Assembly: GCA_947498625.1 (NCBI GenBank)
Contig: CANMKR010000003.1
Coordinates: forward strand, 434,001-498,000
DNA length: 64,000 nt
Source: an uncultured Kangiella sp.
GTDB taxonomy: Bacteria; Pseudomonadota; Gammaproteobacteria; Enterobacterales; Kangiellaceae
Reading direction: 5' to 3'
The notes beneath the pieces were generated by a model. It ran no database searches, had not been told where the DNA came from, and saw only the letters and a program-made list of their open reading frames with translations. This document shows, in pieces, positions 1 through 8,803 of the stretch. The translations under genes and the position numbers were made by a program. How positions within the stretch are numbered: the first letter of the stretch is position 1; each line of letters starts with the position of its first letter.

Positions 1-312
1 ATTTGTTTTGGCTACCCTTTTCACCCTCCGGCTAAACCAGATAAGCTACGCACAGAACATTTACAGCATCTACAAAAGCCCACTTTGATTATTCAAGGAA
101 CTCGAGATACCTTTGGTAAACCTCAAGAAGTTGCCAGTTATCAGCTTTCCAAATCAATAGATATACGCTGGATTGAAGATGGTAATCATAGTCTTGAAAC
201 CTTAAAGCGCTCTACCCTTACCAGCCAAGCAGCATGGCAACTTTCAGCACAATACGCTCAAGACTTTATACGAGCGCGAGCAAAGTTATGTAAAAGCTCG
301 CAAAAAGATTGA
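1..312 (+). CDS. Alpha/beta hydrolase (KANL3/Tex30-like), C-terminal part only
   Basis: The reading frame is open from the first base, so the gene starts upstream of the window and only about 103 C-terminal residues are visible. They contain GYPFHPP, a LIIQGTRD strand-turn that carries the likely catalytic aspartate, and WIEDGNHS with the likely catalytic histidine. This arrangement is typical of the small predicted hydrolases of the KANL3/Tex30 (COG3571) type. The substrate cannot be told. The nucleophile serine would lie in the missing part. An internal TTG at 85 is not a credible start because homology-like sequence continues upstream of it. Confidence 0.75.
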   Translation: MCFGYPFHPPAKPDKLRTEHLQHLQKPTLIIQGTRDTFGKPQEVASYQLSKSIDIRWIEDGNHSLETLKRSTLTSQAAWQLSAQYAQDFIRARAKLCKSSQKD

Positions 313-391
313 AGTTTGTGGCAAACTGTTCCACAGTTAAATCCGTATTAGAAAACAATAAATTTACGCGTTTATTATAAAAAGGTTGATT

Positions 392-835
392 ATGAAAAAA
401 TCTATTATGAAAAGAATGCTCACCATTTTAAATATCTCAACCATCAGTCTACTGTTAGTTGCTTGTCCAAGCGAAAGCAACTCGGATAAGTCTGACAAAG
501 CAGCAAGCTATGCAGCCACCGAAGATGGTTTAAAGTCGATGCATAATGAAATATACGAATTGATTAAAGATAAGAGCTGTCAGCAAGATTCTGATTGTGC
601 GATTGTTGGGCTAGGCGCGCGCGCTTGCGGCGGACCAGATAGTTATGCGGTTTACTCGAAAGCGAACATAGACGCAGAGCAACTTGAGAGCATGACCAAA
701 CAACTAGAAAGCCTGCATAAAACTTATAACCAAGAAAATCAAATCATGAGCATTTGTATGATGGAACCAAAGCCAGGCTTTGCTTGCATTAACAATCAGT
801 GTAAGACCAAAGCGGTATCTAACTTAATTCAATAG
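392..835 (+). CDS. Small cysteine-containing lipoprotein, function unknown
   Basis: A protein of about 147 residues. It starts with a lysine-rich stretch and a hydrophobic segment ending in LLLVAC, a lipobox that predicts a lipid-anchored envelope protein. I chose the ATG at 392 because AAAGG lies six bases upstream; an in-frame TTG at 386 is too close to that site. The mature part carries a CQQDSDC motif, a CGG and two further C-terminal cysteines (CMMEPKPGFAC and CKTK), which suggests disulfides. I do not recognise a named family. The last 12 bases overlap the end of convergent bioD. Confidence 0.75.
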   Translation: MKKSIMKRMLTILNISTISLLLVACPSESNSDKSDKAASYAATEDGLKSMHNEIYELIKDKSCQQDSDCAIVGLGARACGGPDSYAVYSKANIDAEQLESMTKQLESLHKTYNQENQIMSICMMEPKPGFACINNQCKTKAVSNLIQ

Positions 836-1501
836 CCAGCCTAGCTGCTGAATTTTTGGGTTCTCACTATCAGCTTGAAATTCGATTTCAGCTAATAATG
901 GCTCAGAAAAATAGTTTTTAAGCCAATCTAAATTCTCGCGATAAACTTGCATATCGCTAGTTAACTGATTGGCAATCCAACCTTTAATCGATAAACCTTT
1001 GGCTTTTATTGACTCGGCAGTTAATTGAGCATGATTCAAACAACCTAATTTCATACCCACCACCAGTATGACTTCATAATCATTTTGCCCCACCCAGTCG
1101 GCATAAGTTTCAGACTCATTAAGCGGTGTTAACCAGCCACCGGCACCTTCAATCAATACTAGCTCTGCATCTGGCACAATGACACTGTTCGTTAATGAAG
1201 CGCAGTTTAAGTCGACACCCGCCTGTTTGGCGGCAATATGCGGTGCAATAGGGTCTGCAAAAACCCAAGGATTAACCTGCGGGTATTTTAAACTCAAACT
1301 TGAGGCTTTCATTAGTTGCCTAGCATCTGAGTTCACCAAGCCGCTATAGGAGCCCATTATTCCAAACTGACTGTCTGAAGCTATCGGCTTTAAGCCTGCA
1401 ACTGAATGACCTTTATCAGCTAAGGCTTTTAAGATGTAGTGGGTCACAAAGGTTTTACCAACCTCAGTATCAGTCCCAGTTACGAAATAAGTCTTTGTCA
1501 T
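824..1501 (-). CDS. bioD: Dethiobiotin synthetase BioD
   Basis: ATP-dependent dethiobiotin synthase, the penultimate step of biotin synthesis: it closes the ureido ring of 7,8-diaminopelargonate with CO2. The 225-residue length is normal. The P-loop GTDTEVGKT sits at residues 9-17, and the EGAGGWLTPL motif follows at about 116-125. The gene points the same way as bioBFHC but is separated from bioC by a plus-strand coiled-coil gene, so it must have its own promoter in the 116-base gap before that gene. I see no BirA-type box in that gap. Identification is firm; independent regulation is inferred. Confidence 0.95.
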   Translation of the reverse strand: MTKTYFVTGTDTEVGKTFVTHYILKALADKGHSVAGLKPIASDSQFGIMGSYSGLVNSDARQLMKASSLSLKYPQVNPWVFADPIAPHIAAKQAGVDLNCASLTNSVIVPDAELVLIEGAGGWLTPLNESETYADWVGQNDYEVILVVGMKLGCLNHAQLTAESIKAKGLSIKGWIANQLTSDMQVYRENLDWLKNYFSEPLLAEIEFQADSENPKIQQLGWLLN

Positions 1502-1617
1502 TTTGTGCTCTAATTGGTAAATTTAAATTATTGTGTCAATTTGTAGCCCAGTAGCTATTGAATTTTAACATAAGGATATACACTTAATAACAGTTGCACA
1601 GGTAATTTGAGAACAAT

Positions 1618-2343
1618 ATGGAAACCGCTTCAAACTTTTTAGCCGATAACGTTTTATTACTCGGCATTCTTATCGTCACTGGATTAGTGATCGCAGTAGT
1701 ATATGCTGCATTAAAACATGCTGTAGTAAGGCAGCTAGAATCTAAAGTTTCAGAACTAAACACCGTATTAGAAACAAACACCAAAAATATTGCCAAGAAA
1801 CAACAATTGCTAGATGCAAAGTCAGAAGCACATGATGAGCTTAAAAGCTCCTTACAAGATTTATCTAATCGTCATACTGATTTAAGGCATCAATTTAATG
1901 AATCTCAAAAAAGCCTACAAAAGACTCAGGAAAGTTTTGATAACACCCATCAAGACTATTTGAACTCCATGCAAACTATCGCCAGTAATAACAAAGAGCA
2001 TGAGCTCGAATTACAAGCATTGAGAAATAGTTTAGAGAAGAAAGTTATCGACACTCAAAAAGAAGCGGATAAAAAAATCGATAATTTCCAAGAAAATTAT
2101 CGAGCTGAATTTGAACATTTAAAAAAGAGTCATAAGAGACTGGTTCAAGCTAACCAAACGATGAGTAAAACCGCTGATAATCTGCGAAATGAACGCGATT
2201 TTTATCGCACAGAATTTCAAACCTTACGTAATTTCCTGCATAATTCGCAAATGGATAAGGCCAAAGAACTAGTGAATCAACATGCGGATAAACTAGCTGA
2301 AAATAATAAAGTTATTAAGCTAACCAGTAATAAGAAAGATTAA
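1618..2343 (+). CDS. Membrane-anchored coiled-coil protein, unknown function
   Basis: A 241-residue protein with one N-terminal transmembrane helix (about residues 11-34, LLLGILIVTGLVIAVVYAAL). A long, highly charged helical region rich in Glu, Lys, Gln and Asn follows to near the C-terminus. The heptad-like pattern suggests a coiled coil projecting from the inner membrane. It recalls RmuC- or YhcB-like architecture, but I see no diagnostic motif of either family. It is divergent from bioD and its last four bases overlap the end of bioC, so it lies within the biotin gene cluster without an evident link to biotin. Confidence 0.8.
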   Translation: METASNFLADNVLLLGILIVTGLVIAVVYAALKHAVVRQLESKVSELNTVLETNTKNIAKKQQLLDAKSEAHDELKSSLQDLSNRHTDLRHQFNESQKSLQKTQESFDNTHQDYLNSMQTIASNNKEHELELQALRNSLEKKVIDTQKEADKKIDNFQENYRAEFEHLKKSHKRLVQANQTMSKTADNLRNERDFYRTEFQTLRNFLHNSQMDKAKELVNQHADKLAENNKVIKLTSNKKD

Positions 2344-3170
2344 AGCTCAATACCATATTCATGGTAGTCCATCGGTATTTCCTTTCGCCCAAAAGCGTGG
2401 CCATATACCAATTCGTAAGTTGCTGGTAACTCTCCATTGGCGAGCTTAAATTGTTGGTATTCCTTTTCCAAGTTGCGGATAACCGCTGGGCTGGTTAACC
2501 CTTTCCTTCGCTGCTGATCAATATTATGCGCACCTATATTTTTTAAATCTCGCATTAGTTCTAGCGCTTTATCATAACCAATCACCACTGCTTCATTGTC
2601 TACCACCGGATCTAACATAGCGGCATTGAGCATCGCATCCCCCAAATGGTGCATATCCATAAAATCATTCACATGCTTATGCTCATCTATACTTTTCCAA
2701 GAGGCTTTTAACTCAAATAAAGTATCAGGACCTAAGCTGGTAAAGAGTAATAAGCCATTTGGCTTTAACACTCGATGCAATTCTTTGAACAGTAAATCTA
2801 GTTGATCAATCCATTGAAACGTTAAATTAGAAAATATCAAGTCTTGGCTATTGGATTCTAAGGGGATCTCTAGCGCATCGGCACAAATATAGTTTTCACT
2901 AGTCGATTGTTGTCGACAATAATCAACCATACCCTGCGCTATATCCAATCCCATGACTTCTGCATTAGGATATTTCTGTTTTAAGGCTCGGGTGCAATGA
3001 CCGGTGCCACTGCCGATATCTAAAATGCTTTTTGGCTTTAGCTTAAAATAATCCAAACGTTCGAAAAGTCTGTCGCCAGCTATTCGCTGAAAAAAGGCAG
3101 CGTCATCATAAGTTTTTGCAGCATCGCTAAAAGAGTTGGCAACATCTTTATGATCAATTTGATTAACCAT
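2340..3170 (-). CDS. bioC: Malonyl-ACP O-methyltransferase BioC
   Basis: SAM-dependent methyltransferase that methylates the free carboxyl of malonyl-ACP, so that the fatty-acid machinery can elongate it to a pimeloyl ester. The 276 residues include SAM motif I ILDIGSGTGH at about 49-58, then GLDIAQGM, and a post-motif FSNLTFQWIDQ segment typical of BioC. Its start overlaps the end of bioH by eight bases, so the two are probably translated together. BioH, immediately upstream, removes the methyl group later, so this is a functional pair. Confidence 0.94.
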   Translation of the reverse strand: MVNQIDHKDVANSFSDAAKTYDDAAFFQRIAGDRLFERLDYFKLKPKSILDIGSGTGHCTRALKQKYPNAEVMGLDIAQGMVDYCRQQSTSENYICADALEIPLESNSQDLIFSNLTFQWIDQLDLLFKELHRVLKPNGLLLFTSLGPDTLFELKASWKSIDEHKHVNDFMDMHHLGDAMLNAAMLDPVVDNEAVVIGYDKALELMRDLKNIGAHNIDQQRRKGLTSPAVIRNLEKEYQQFKLANGELPATYELVYGHAFGRKEIPMDYHEYGIEL

Positions 3171-3951
3171 GGTGCTTCGCCTGTAAAAAGTTAATCACGT
3201 CTTGGGTAAATTCAGCTCGATTGGTTAAAAATGGCGCATGACTGGCTTTGGAATAAATTTTGTACTCTGCTATTGGATCGAGCTCATTAATGGTTTGTGC
3301 AACCTTATTGGGGATCAACGAATCCAGTCTTCCATAAAGCCTTAATCTGGGCATGCTCAAATCTTTTAGAAGCTGGCGTAAGTCAACTTGATTTAACATC
3401 TGTAACCCATGACGTAATGCTTTAGTAGCTGGTGTTCCATGAATAAATACCGTTTCACGGAGAAATTTTATATCCTCTTTTTGTGTAGCGCTACCCATAG
3501 CTTGAATTGCCAAGAAGCGAATAATAGTCCCTTGGTAATCCTCTTCTAAAAAACGGCAGAAAGAATCCATGATGTTTGCTTTCATCGCATGTGGCCAATC
3601 TTCTGATTGAACAAACTTTGGACTAGAGGCAACCGTTATTAATTTACTTACTTTTGTAGGATGATTGATTGCAATATTGGTTGCTACTAAACCACCAAGT
3701 GACCAACCTAAATAGTGTGCTTTTTCAGGCGCAACTTTTAAGACTTGCTCAGTCAATAAAGATAAATCGTAGTCAGCGCTTGGAATTGGCGAGCGGCCAA
3801 ATCCTGGTAAATCAATTAAGTGCACCCGAAAGTGTTGAGTTAACTCTTCTAGCAATAATTGCCAAATACCTGAGTGCAAACCCCAACCATGCAACAGGAC
3901 TAGATCTTCACCTTGACCATGGGATTCTATGTATGGTTTTAATTGTGACAC
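3163..3951 (-). CDS. bioH: Pimeloyl-ACP methyl ester carboxylesterase BioH
   Basis: Alpha/beta hydrolase that cleaves pimeloyl-ACP methyl ester to free pimeloyl-ACP, ending the BioC-dependent chain-elongation phase. It has 262 residues. Visible motifs are the oxyanion-region HGWG at 21-24, the nucleophile elbow GWSLGG with Ser84, an acidic residue in LYGRLDSLIP and the catalytic histidine in KASHAPFL. The start is GTG, one base after the bioF stop codon, which fits tight coupling in the bioB-bioF-bioH-bioC operon. Confidence 0.94.
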   Translation of the reverse strand: MSQLKPYIESHGQGEDLVLLHGWGLHSGIWQLLLEELTQHFRVHLIDLPGFGRSPIPSADYDLSLLTEQVLKVAPEKAHYLGWSLGGLVATNIAINHPTKVSKLITVASSPKFVQSEDWPHAMKANIMDSFCRFLEEDYQGTIIRFLAIQAMGSATQKEDIKFLRETVFIHGTPATKALRHGLQMLNQVDLRQLLKDLSMPRLRLYGRLDSLIPNKVAQTINELDPIAEYKIYSKASHAPFLTNRAEFTQDVINFLQAKHHG

Positions 3952-5109
3952 TTAAGCAACCTTTAAACTTTTAGATAAATTATCGACTAGTTGTTCGATA
4001 TGAGATTTATTGTGCGCAGCGCTTAATGTAATACGTAAACGCGCGGTATTGATTGGCACTGTTGGAGGTCTTATCGCAAGCGCTAAAATACCTTTATCTT
4101 TTAATTCCTGACTGACTCTTAAGGCTTTATCATTATGTTTTAACAACAAAGGTTGAATCGCAGTTTCAGAATCCATTAGAGGTAGATCTTGTTCAAATGC
4201 CAAAGCTCGAAAGTAACGAATATTCTTTATTAATTGCTCTCTTCGTTCCGATTCCGATTGAATAAGCGCTAAACCAGCACGGTTAGCGGCGGCAATAGCG
4301 GCCGGCATAGCTGTGGTATAAATATAACTTCGAGCAAATTGAATAAGGCTCTCAATAAGATCTTTTCCGCCTGCCACAAAAGCACCAAAGCCACCAACGG
4401 CTTTGCCTAAAGTAGCCATATAAATTTCTGCTTCAGGTTGCTCTAAAGCAAAATGCTCTAAGCTACCTTTACCTTTATTTCCTAATACTCCAAAGCCATG
4501 AGCATCATCAATCATTAAGCTGGCTTTATGCTTTTGCTTTATTTTGAGCAGCTCAATGATTGGCGCTATATCACCATCCATACTAAAAACGCCGTCACTC
4601 ACAATCAGCTTAGTTTCCGCGGCATGTTGCAACTGTCTTTCTAGAGAGGCCATATCCTTATGTGCAAAACGACTATTTTTAGCTTCACTAGCGATCCCGC
4701 CATCAATTAAAGAAGCATGATTTAACTTGTCTTGTACGATTAAATCCCGTTTATCCAGCAATGAGGTTAACACACCTAAATTAGCCATAAACCCAGTGGA
4801 AAATAATAAAGCTTTTTCCGTCCCTAGAAACTCTGCTAACTCTTCTTCGAGCTGGTGATGCTCTTGGGTATGACCGACGATTAAATGGGAAGCGCCACTT
4901 CCAGCACCAGTATTTTTAGCGCTAGTTCGAATCGCCTCAATCAGTTTTGGGTGATTAGCTAAACCAAGGTAATCATTACTACTAAAATTCAGCAGGGCTT
5001 GCCCATTTACGGTTACTTTAGCGCCTTGGGGGCTATCTAAAGTTAACCGCTGACGGATTAAATCCTGCGCTTGGCGAGCTTGTAAGCGCCTTTGTAATTT
5101 ATTCAACAT
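3952..5109 (-). CDS. bioF: 8-amino-7-oxononanoate synthase BioF
   Basis: PLP-dependent alpha-oxoamine synthase that condenses pimeloyl-ACP with L-alanine to form 8-amino-7-oxononanoate. The 385-residue length is normal for BioF. Landmarks are NFSSNDYLGL at about 41-50, the PLP-ring DDAHGFG at 201-207 and the Schiff-base lysine Lys236 in TLGKAVGG. It lies 26 bases downstream of bioB and one base from bioH. The related glycine C-acetyltransferase Kbl is excluded mainly by the biotin operon context. Confidence 0.95.
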   Translation of the reverse strand: MLNKLQRRLQARQAQDLIRQRLTLDSPQGAKVTVNGQALLNFSSNDYLGLANHPKLIEAIRTSAKNTGAGSGASHLIVGHTQEHHQLEEELAEFLGTEKALLFSTGFMANLGVLTSLLDKRDLIVQDKLNHASLIDGGIASEAKNSRFAHKDMASLERQLQHAAETKLIVSDGVFSMDGDIAPIIELLKIKQKHKASLMIDDAHGFGVLGNKGKGSLEHFALEQPEAEIYMATLGKAVGGFGAFVAGGKDLIESLIQFARSYIYTTAMPAAIAAANRAGLALIQSESERREQLIKNIRYFRALAFEQDLPLMDSETAIQPLLLKHNDKALRVSQELKDKGILALAIRPPTVPINTARLRITLSAAHNKSHIEQLVDNLSKSLKVA

Positions 5110-5135
5110 CGGTATGTTTCAATAAATTTTAGTCA

Positions 5136-6191
5136 TTAAACTTGAGATGCGTCGTAAAACAATTCTTTCTTTTTGGGTGCCGGAACTTTGATTTCATCAT
5201 TAGTCACTTCTGCGCCTTCAGGTTGAATGCCCAGCTGCTTAAAAAGTTGCATATCGGCTTCCGCTTCAGGGTTCGCAGTCGTTAATAATTTTTCACCATA
5301 GAAAATTGAATTAGCACCAGCGGCGAAACAAAGGGTTTGCGTTTCTTTATTCATATCTTCACGACCAGCGGAGAGACGAACGTAAGATTTTGGCATAACA
5401 ATTCTCGCCGTTGCGATCATGCGTATAAAATCAATTGAGTCTAACTTTTCAACTTTGCCTAAAGGCGTCCCTTCTACCGCCACTAACATATTGATAGGGA
5501 CTGACTGTGGATGCTCTGGCATATTTGCTAACTGTTGGATCAGACCATAGCGATCTTTAATTTGCTCGCCCATGCCAATAATTCCACCTGAGCAAACGTT
5601 AATGCCAGCATCACGGACATTTTGTAGCGTATCTAAACGATTTTCATAGGTTCGAGTTGAAATGATTTGCTCATAATACTCAGGCGAAGTATCTAAATTA
5701 TGATTGTAATAATCCAAACCAGCTTCAGCCAATTGATCCGCCTGCTCATCAGTTAACATTCCCAAAGTCACACAAGTTTCTAAGCCAAGTGATTTAACTT
5801 GCTTAACCATTTCTAAAACCACGGTTAAATCTTTTTCCCGCGGCGAACGCCAAGCAGCCCCCATACAAAAACGAGTAGCGCCATTTTTCTTCGCTTGCTG
5901 GGCTTTAGTAATAACTTCTTCAACCGCCATTAATTGCTCTTTCGACAGCCCAGTATTGTAATGGCCCGACTGAGGACAATAAGCACAATCTTCAGGACAA
6001 GCACCGGTTTTAATACTCAGCAAAGTACTCGTTTGTACTTCATTGGGGTTAAAGTGTTGGCGATGGATGCTTTGCGCTGCAAACAATAAGTCGTTAAAAG
6101 GCTGATTATAGATAGCGCCAATTTCATCTAATGACCAATCGTTGCGTAATTGACCACTGTTCAAAATATCTAGATTTACCGGTTTGCTCAT
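5136..6191 (-). CDS. bioB: Biotin synthase BioB
   Basis: Radical-SAM enzyme that inserts sulfur into dethiobiotin, the last step of biotin synthesis. The 351-residue protein carries the radical-SAM cluster motif with Cys65, Cys69 and Cys72 (CPEDCAYC), followed by PQSGHY. The downstream [12 protein letters not shown] and RLSAGREDM segments are classic BioB signatures for the second cluster and for substrate binding. It is the first gene of the minus-strand biotin operon. A TATAAT hexamer lies about 20 bases upstream of its start on the minus strand, and a BirA operator lies farther upstream, next to divergent comF. Confidence 0.97.
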   Translation of the reverse strand: MSKPVNLDILNSGQLRNDWSLDEIGAIYNQPFNDLLFAAQSIHRQHFNPNEVQTSTLLSIKTGACPEDCAYCPQSGHYNTGLSKEQLMAVEEVITKAQQAKKNGATRFCMGAAWRSPREKDLTVVLEMVKQVKSLGLETCVTLGMLTDEQADQLAEAGLDYYNHNLDTSPEYYEQIISTRTYENRLDTLQNVRDAGINVCSGGIIGMGEQIKDRYGLIQQLANMPEHPQSVPINMLVAVEGTPLGKVEKLDSIDFIRMIATARIVMPKSYVRLSAGREDMNKETQTLCFAAGANSIFYGEKLLTTANPEAEADMQLFKQLGIQPEGAEVTNDEIKVPAPKKKELFYDASQV

Positions 6192-6201
6192 CGCTGTTTA
6201 T

Positions 6202-6213
6202 ACCTTATTATAA
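6202..6213 (-). promoter_or_regulatory. Possible -10 element for the bioB operon
   Basis: On the minus strand a perfect TATAAT hexamer lies about 15 bases before the bioB ATG, followed by AAGG, a weak ribosome-binding site. No good -35 hexamer is seen at the usual distance; the best is a poor CGACAA. The alternative is a longer leader starting near a minus-strand TTGACA that lies inside the BirA box around 6397-6402. I cannot decide between them. Confidence 0.35.
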
Positions 6214-6397
6214 TGATTGCTTAGTTACTTTTTGTCGGTCGTTACAATATGACGACTAACCAAAATAACTCTTTCAGAACGGATATCTGAATTGTCAATA
6301 ACTAGCTAAGCAATTGAATTTAAATGACTTTATGTTTTAATTCGTTAACTTTTTTATCATTTAGATAGCGATTTAATCACCATTCATTGATAAGAAG

Positions 6398-6431
6398 TTG
6401 TCAACCAAATAAAAGGATTTATGGTTTACAA
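6398..6431. promoter_or_regulatory. BirA (biotin repressor) operator
   Basis: Two nine-base arms, TTGTCAACC (6398-6406) and GGTTTACAA (6423-6431), are separated by exactly 16 bases. This is the arm sequence and spacing I recall for the E. coli bio operator (TTGTAAACC-N16-GGTTTACAA), with one arm substitution. The right arm covers codons 1-4 of comF, and the spacer contains its ribosome-binding site. The minus-strand complement of the left arm contains a TTGACA hexamer that could be the -35 of a bio promoter. Binding by BirA is inferred; the match is seen directly. Confidence 0.82.
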
Positions 6432-7149
6432 GCGATTTTACCCTGTTTTACTCGATGCAGCCAATAGAATTCTGGCTGGTCATTCCTGCGTGCTCTGCGG
6501 TCTTAGAGCTAAATCTCTGACAAGCCCTAAAGCTATCTGCCAAGTCTGCCTAGCAGCCATTCAACTGAATGGAAACGGCTGTTATCAATGCGGTATATCG
6601 ATCAAAAGTACTGACGGCCAACAAAAGTGTGGCGAATGTTTGAAACATCCAAAACCCTATCACCGATTAATAGCATCCTGTCATTATGACTTTCCTGTCA
6701 ATCAAGCCATTAGTCGCTTCAAATTCAATCAGCAGCTACACCTTGGTAAGGCTTTTGCACAAGAGTTGAGTCAACGTATCTTAGCAGCCTATCAAGATGA
6801 TCAGCTACCACAGTTGCTTATTCCAATACCGCTGCATCACAAAAGGTTGGCCGAGCGCGGATTTAATCAATCACTACTGATTGGCAAAACTATTAGCCAT
6901 AAAATATCCATATCAATCGCCGCTAATAAATTGATTAGAGTCAAAAACACCCCACATCAAATTGGTTTGAAAGCGACTCAACGGAAACAAAATCTAAGGA
7001 ACGCCTTTGCAGTTAAATCACAACTGCCAAGGCATATCGCCTTGATTGATGATGTCGTGACTACCGGAAGCACCATCACGGAAGCCACCAAACAATGCAT
7101 TAAGCATGGAGCTGAAAGGATTGATATTTGGTGTCTAGCTAAAACTTAG
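6421..7149 (+). CDS. comF: ComF family protein (GntX-like phosphoribosyltransferase fold)
   Basis: The 242-residue protein has a cysteine-rich N-terminus with four CxxC pairs (Cys23/26, 40/43, 54/57, 70/73), a probable zinc-binding region. A C-terminal type I phosphoribosyltransferase domain ends in the PRPP loop IDDVVTTGST near residues 203-212. ComF/GntX proteins are linked to uptake or use of external DNA; the exact activity is not settled. The ATG at 6421 has AAAAGG seven bases upstream. A BirA box overlaps the start, so expression may respond to biotin along with the divergent bioB operon. Confidence 0.9.
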   Translation: MVYKRFYPVLLDAANRILAGHSCVLCGLRAKSLTSPKAICQVCLAAIQLNGNGCYQCGISIKSTDGQQKCGECLKHPKPYHRLIASCHYDFPVNQAISRFKFNQQLHLGKAFAQELSQRILAAYQDDQLPQLLIPIPLHHKRLAERGFNQSLLIGKTISHKISISIAANKLIRVKNTPHQIGLKATQRKQNLRNAFAVKSQLPRHIALIDDVVTTGSTITEATKQCIKHGAERIDIWCLAKT

Positions 7150-7184
7150 GTATATTACGAAATATACAATTGTCATTATAATCT

Positions 7185-7574
7185 ATGCGCATAACTTTTT
7201 TATTTTTTTTGTTTCTTGCGACACTCCCTATAGCTGCTAAAGACTCCAATGAAATATGCATTGAACCTTATGAGCTACTTTCTGGAGATGTTGCTGGTGG
7301 GCGAAACTGGAAAAATGACACTAACTTTTCTTTTACGATTGGTGAAACTGAAGTTTCATTATCAGAGTCTGAAAGCGTATTGCTAAGTTATCTATCTAAT
7401 GCAAAAAGTAAATATCTTGTTATTAAGAAAGATCTTAAACCTTATTCAGCAATCTATTTATCTAGTGATATAAAAAAACAACCCAAAAGTTGCCTTTGGT
7501 TGTCATGGCCTCATGCAACTTGGCAAATCAGTCCATTGAATGAACGAACCACAACCTGTGAATGTTTTAAATAA
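7185..7574 (+). CDS. Small exported protein, unknown function
   Basis: A 129-residue protein with a clear signal peptide (MRITFLFFLFLATLPIAAKD, cleavage probably after AA near residue 18). The mature part has cysteines in NEICIEP, KSCLWLSW and TTCECF. I recognise no family. It follows comF by 35 bases on the same strand, and its stop codon lies one base before the ATG of the serine hydrolase, so the two are probably co-transcribed. The region is more AT-rich than comF. Confidence 0.65.
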   Translation: MRITFLFFLFLATLPIAAKDSNEICIEPYELLSGDVAGGRNWKNDTNFSFTIGETEVSLSESESVLLSYLSNAKSKYLVIKKDLKPYSAIYLSSDIKKQPKSCLWLSWPHATWQISPLNERTTTCECFK

Positions 7575-7575
7575 T

Positions 7576-8712
7576 ATGAAAAAAATCCTAATCTCTATTT
7601 TAGCTATTCTTGTTTTACTTATTATAGGTCTATTGGTTACCGGCCATGGTTATATTCTTACCGCCATTTCCCGCACCTATTTGGTCGGTAACACGACAGC
7701 CAATATTAATGATTATCAGCAGTTTGATACTCGCGTTATTGAATCAGGAAAGACCCAAGCTTGGATTGAATCGCCTGATTACCCAAAACCAATTTCTGAT
7801 GCTTTAAATGATCATTTGACCAAGCATAATGCGGCCGCATTTTTAGTGATCTACAAAGGGCAGCTGATTAGTGAAAACTACTTCAAGAATTATAACCGCG
7901 ATAGCAAAACCAATTCTTTTTCTATGGCAAAATCGATTTTAACGATGATGTTAGGAAAGGCGATTGAAGAAGGTTACATTGAAAATTTACAGCAACCATT
8001 GACTGAGTTTTTACCCGAATTTAAAAATGATCCGCTAGGTCAATCTGCAACCGTTGGTTCACTTTCCACCATGACCTCGGGTTATGATTGGGATGAGCAT
8101 TATTACAGCCCATTCAGTCCTACCGTAGAATTATTGTACGGTGATGATGTAGAGAATTTTGTACTTTCCAGAAGCTTTAGTTCAGAACCAGAACAAACAT
8201 TTTATTATTCCAGTGCTTCTACTCAACTACTGGCCATCGTTTTAGACAGAGCTTTGAAAGCCAAAAACCCTGAGTGGACTCTTGCAGACTATTTAAGCCA
8301 AAAATTTTGGCAGCCACTAGGCATGAATGACTCAGCACTATGGCATCTGGATGGCGAAGGTATGGAGCTTGCTTACTGTTGTATTAGTAGTAATGCGCGT
8401 AATTTTGGTAAGTTCGGCCAATTAATGTTGCAAGATGGTTTTTGGAATAATCAGCAACTACTTGACCCTTACTTTATTCAATTAATGAGTGAGCCTTTTA
8501 AAGTCGCCAACTACGGCTATTCCACCTGGATTAATCAGGACAATGAAGCGCCTTACTATGCTCTAAGAGGCCATTTGGGGCAAAGAGTGATTATTGTTCC
8601 AGAGCATCAGCTAGTGGTGGTTCGATTGGGCGAAACCGATGGCAATGGCATCGTGGTTTCTGAGCAGTTTTATATTAAAGAAGCACTCTCAATGATTGAG
8701 GCAACAAACTGA
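7576..8712 (+). CDS. Serine hydrolase of the beta-lactamase/DD-peptidase (NylB-like) family
   Basis: A 378-residue protein with an N-terminal membrane anchor or uncleaved signal (about residues 4-25), so the catalytic domain faces the periplasm. The SxxK nucleophile motif is SMAK at 116-119, a tyrosine motif YSS lies in FYYSSASTQ, and GHLGQ near the end fits the HxG position. FSMAKS resembles esterase-like and 6-aminohexanoate-dimer hydrolase-like members more than true class C beta-lactamases. The substrate is unknown. I chose the ATG at 7576 rather than an in-frame ATG at 7540 because it begins with a normal lysine-plus-hydrophobic signal sequence. Confidence 0.85.
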   Translation: MKKILISILAILVLLIIGLLVTGHGYILTAISRTYLVGNTTANINDYQQFDTRVIESGKTQAWIESPDYPKPISDALNDHLTKHNAAAFLVIYKGQLISENYFKNYNRDSKTNSFSMAKSILTMMLGKAIEEGYIENLQQPLTEFLPEFKNDPLGQSATVGSLSTMTSGYDWDEHYYSPFSPTVELLYGDDVENFVLSRSFSSEPEQTFYYSSASTQLLAIVLDRALKAKNPEWTLADYLSQKFWQPLGMNDSALWHLDGEGMELAYCCISSNARNFGKFGQLMLQDGFWNNQQLLDPYFIQLMSEPFKVANYGYSTWINQDNEAPYYALRGHLGQRVIIVPEHQLVVVRLGETDGNGIVVSEQFYIKEALSMIEATN

Positions 8713-8803
8713 AACAGTTAAATCTCGGCGCTGACAAACTATTACTCGCGCTCCGAACAATTACTGCTACAATGCTTGCACTTTCATTGCCTAGATTAGT
8801 CGC

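Noticed and set aside
1502-1617. A second BirA box in front of bioD
   Set aside because: I looked for TTGTNAACC and GGTTNACAA arms and found only loose fragments without correct spacing.
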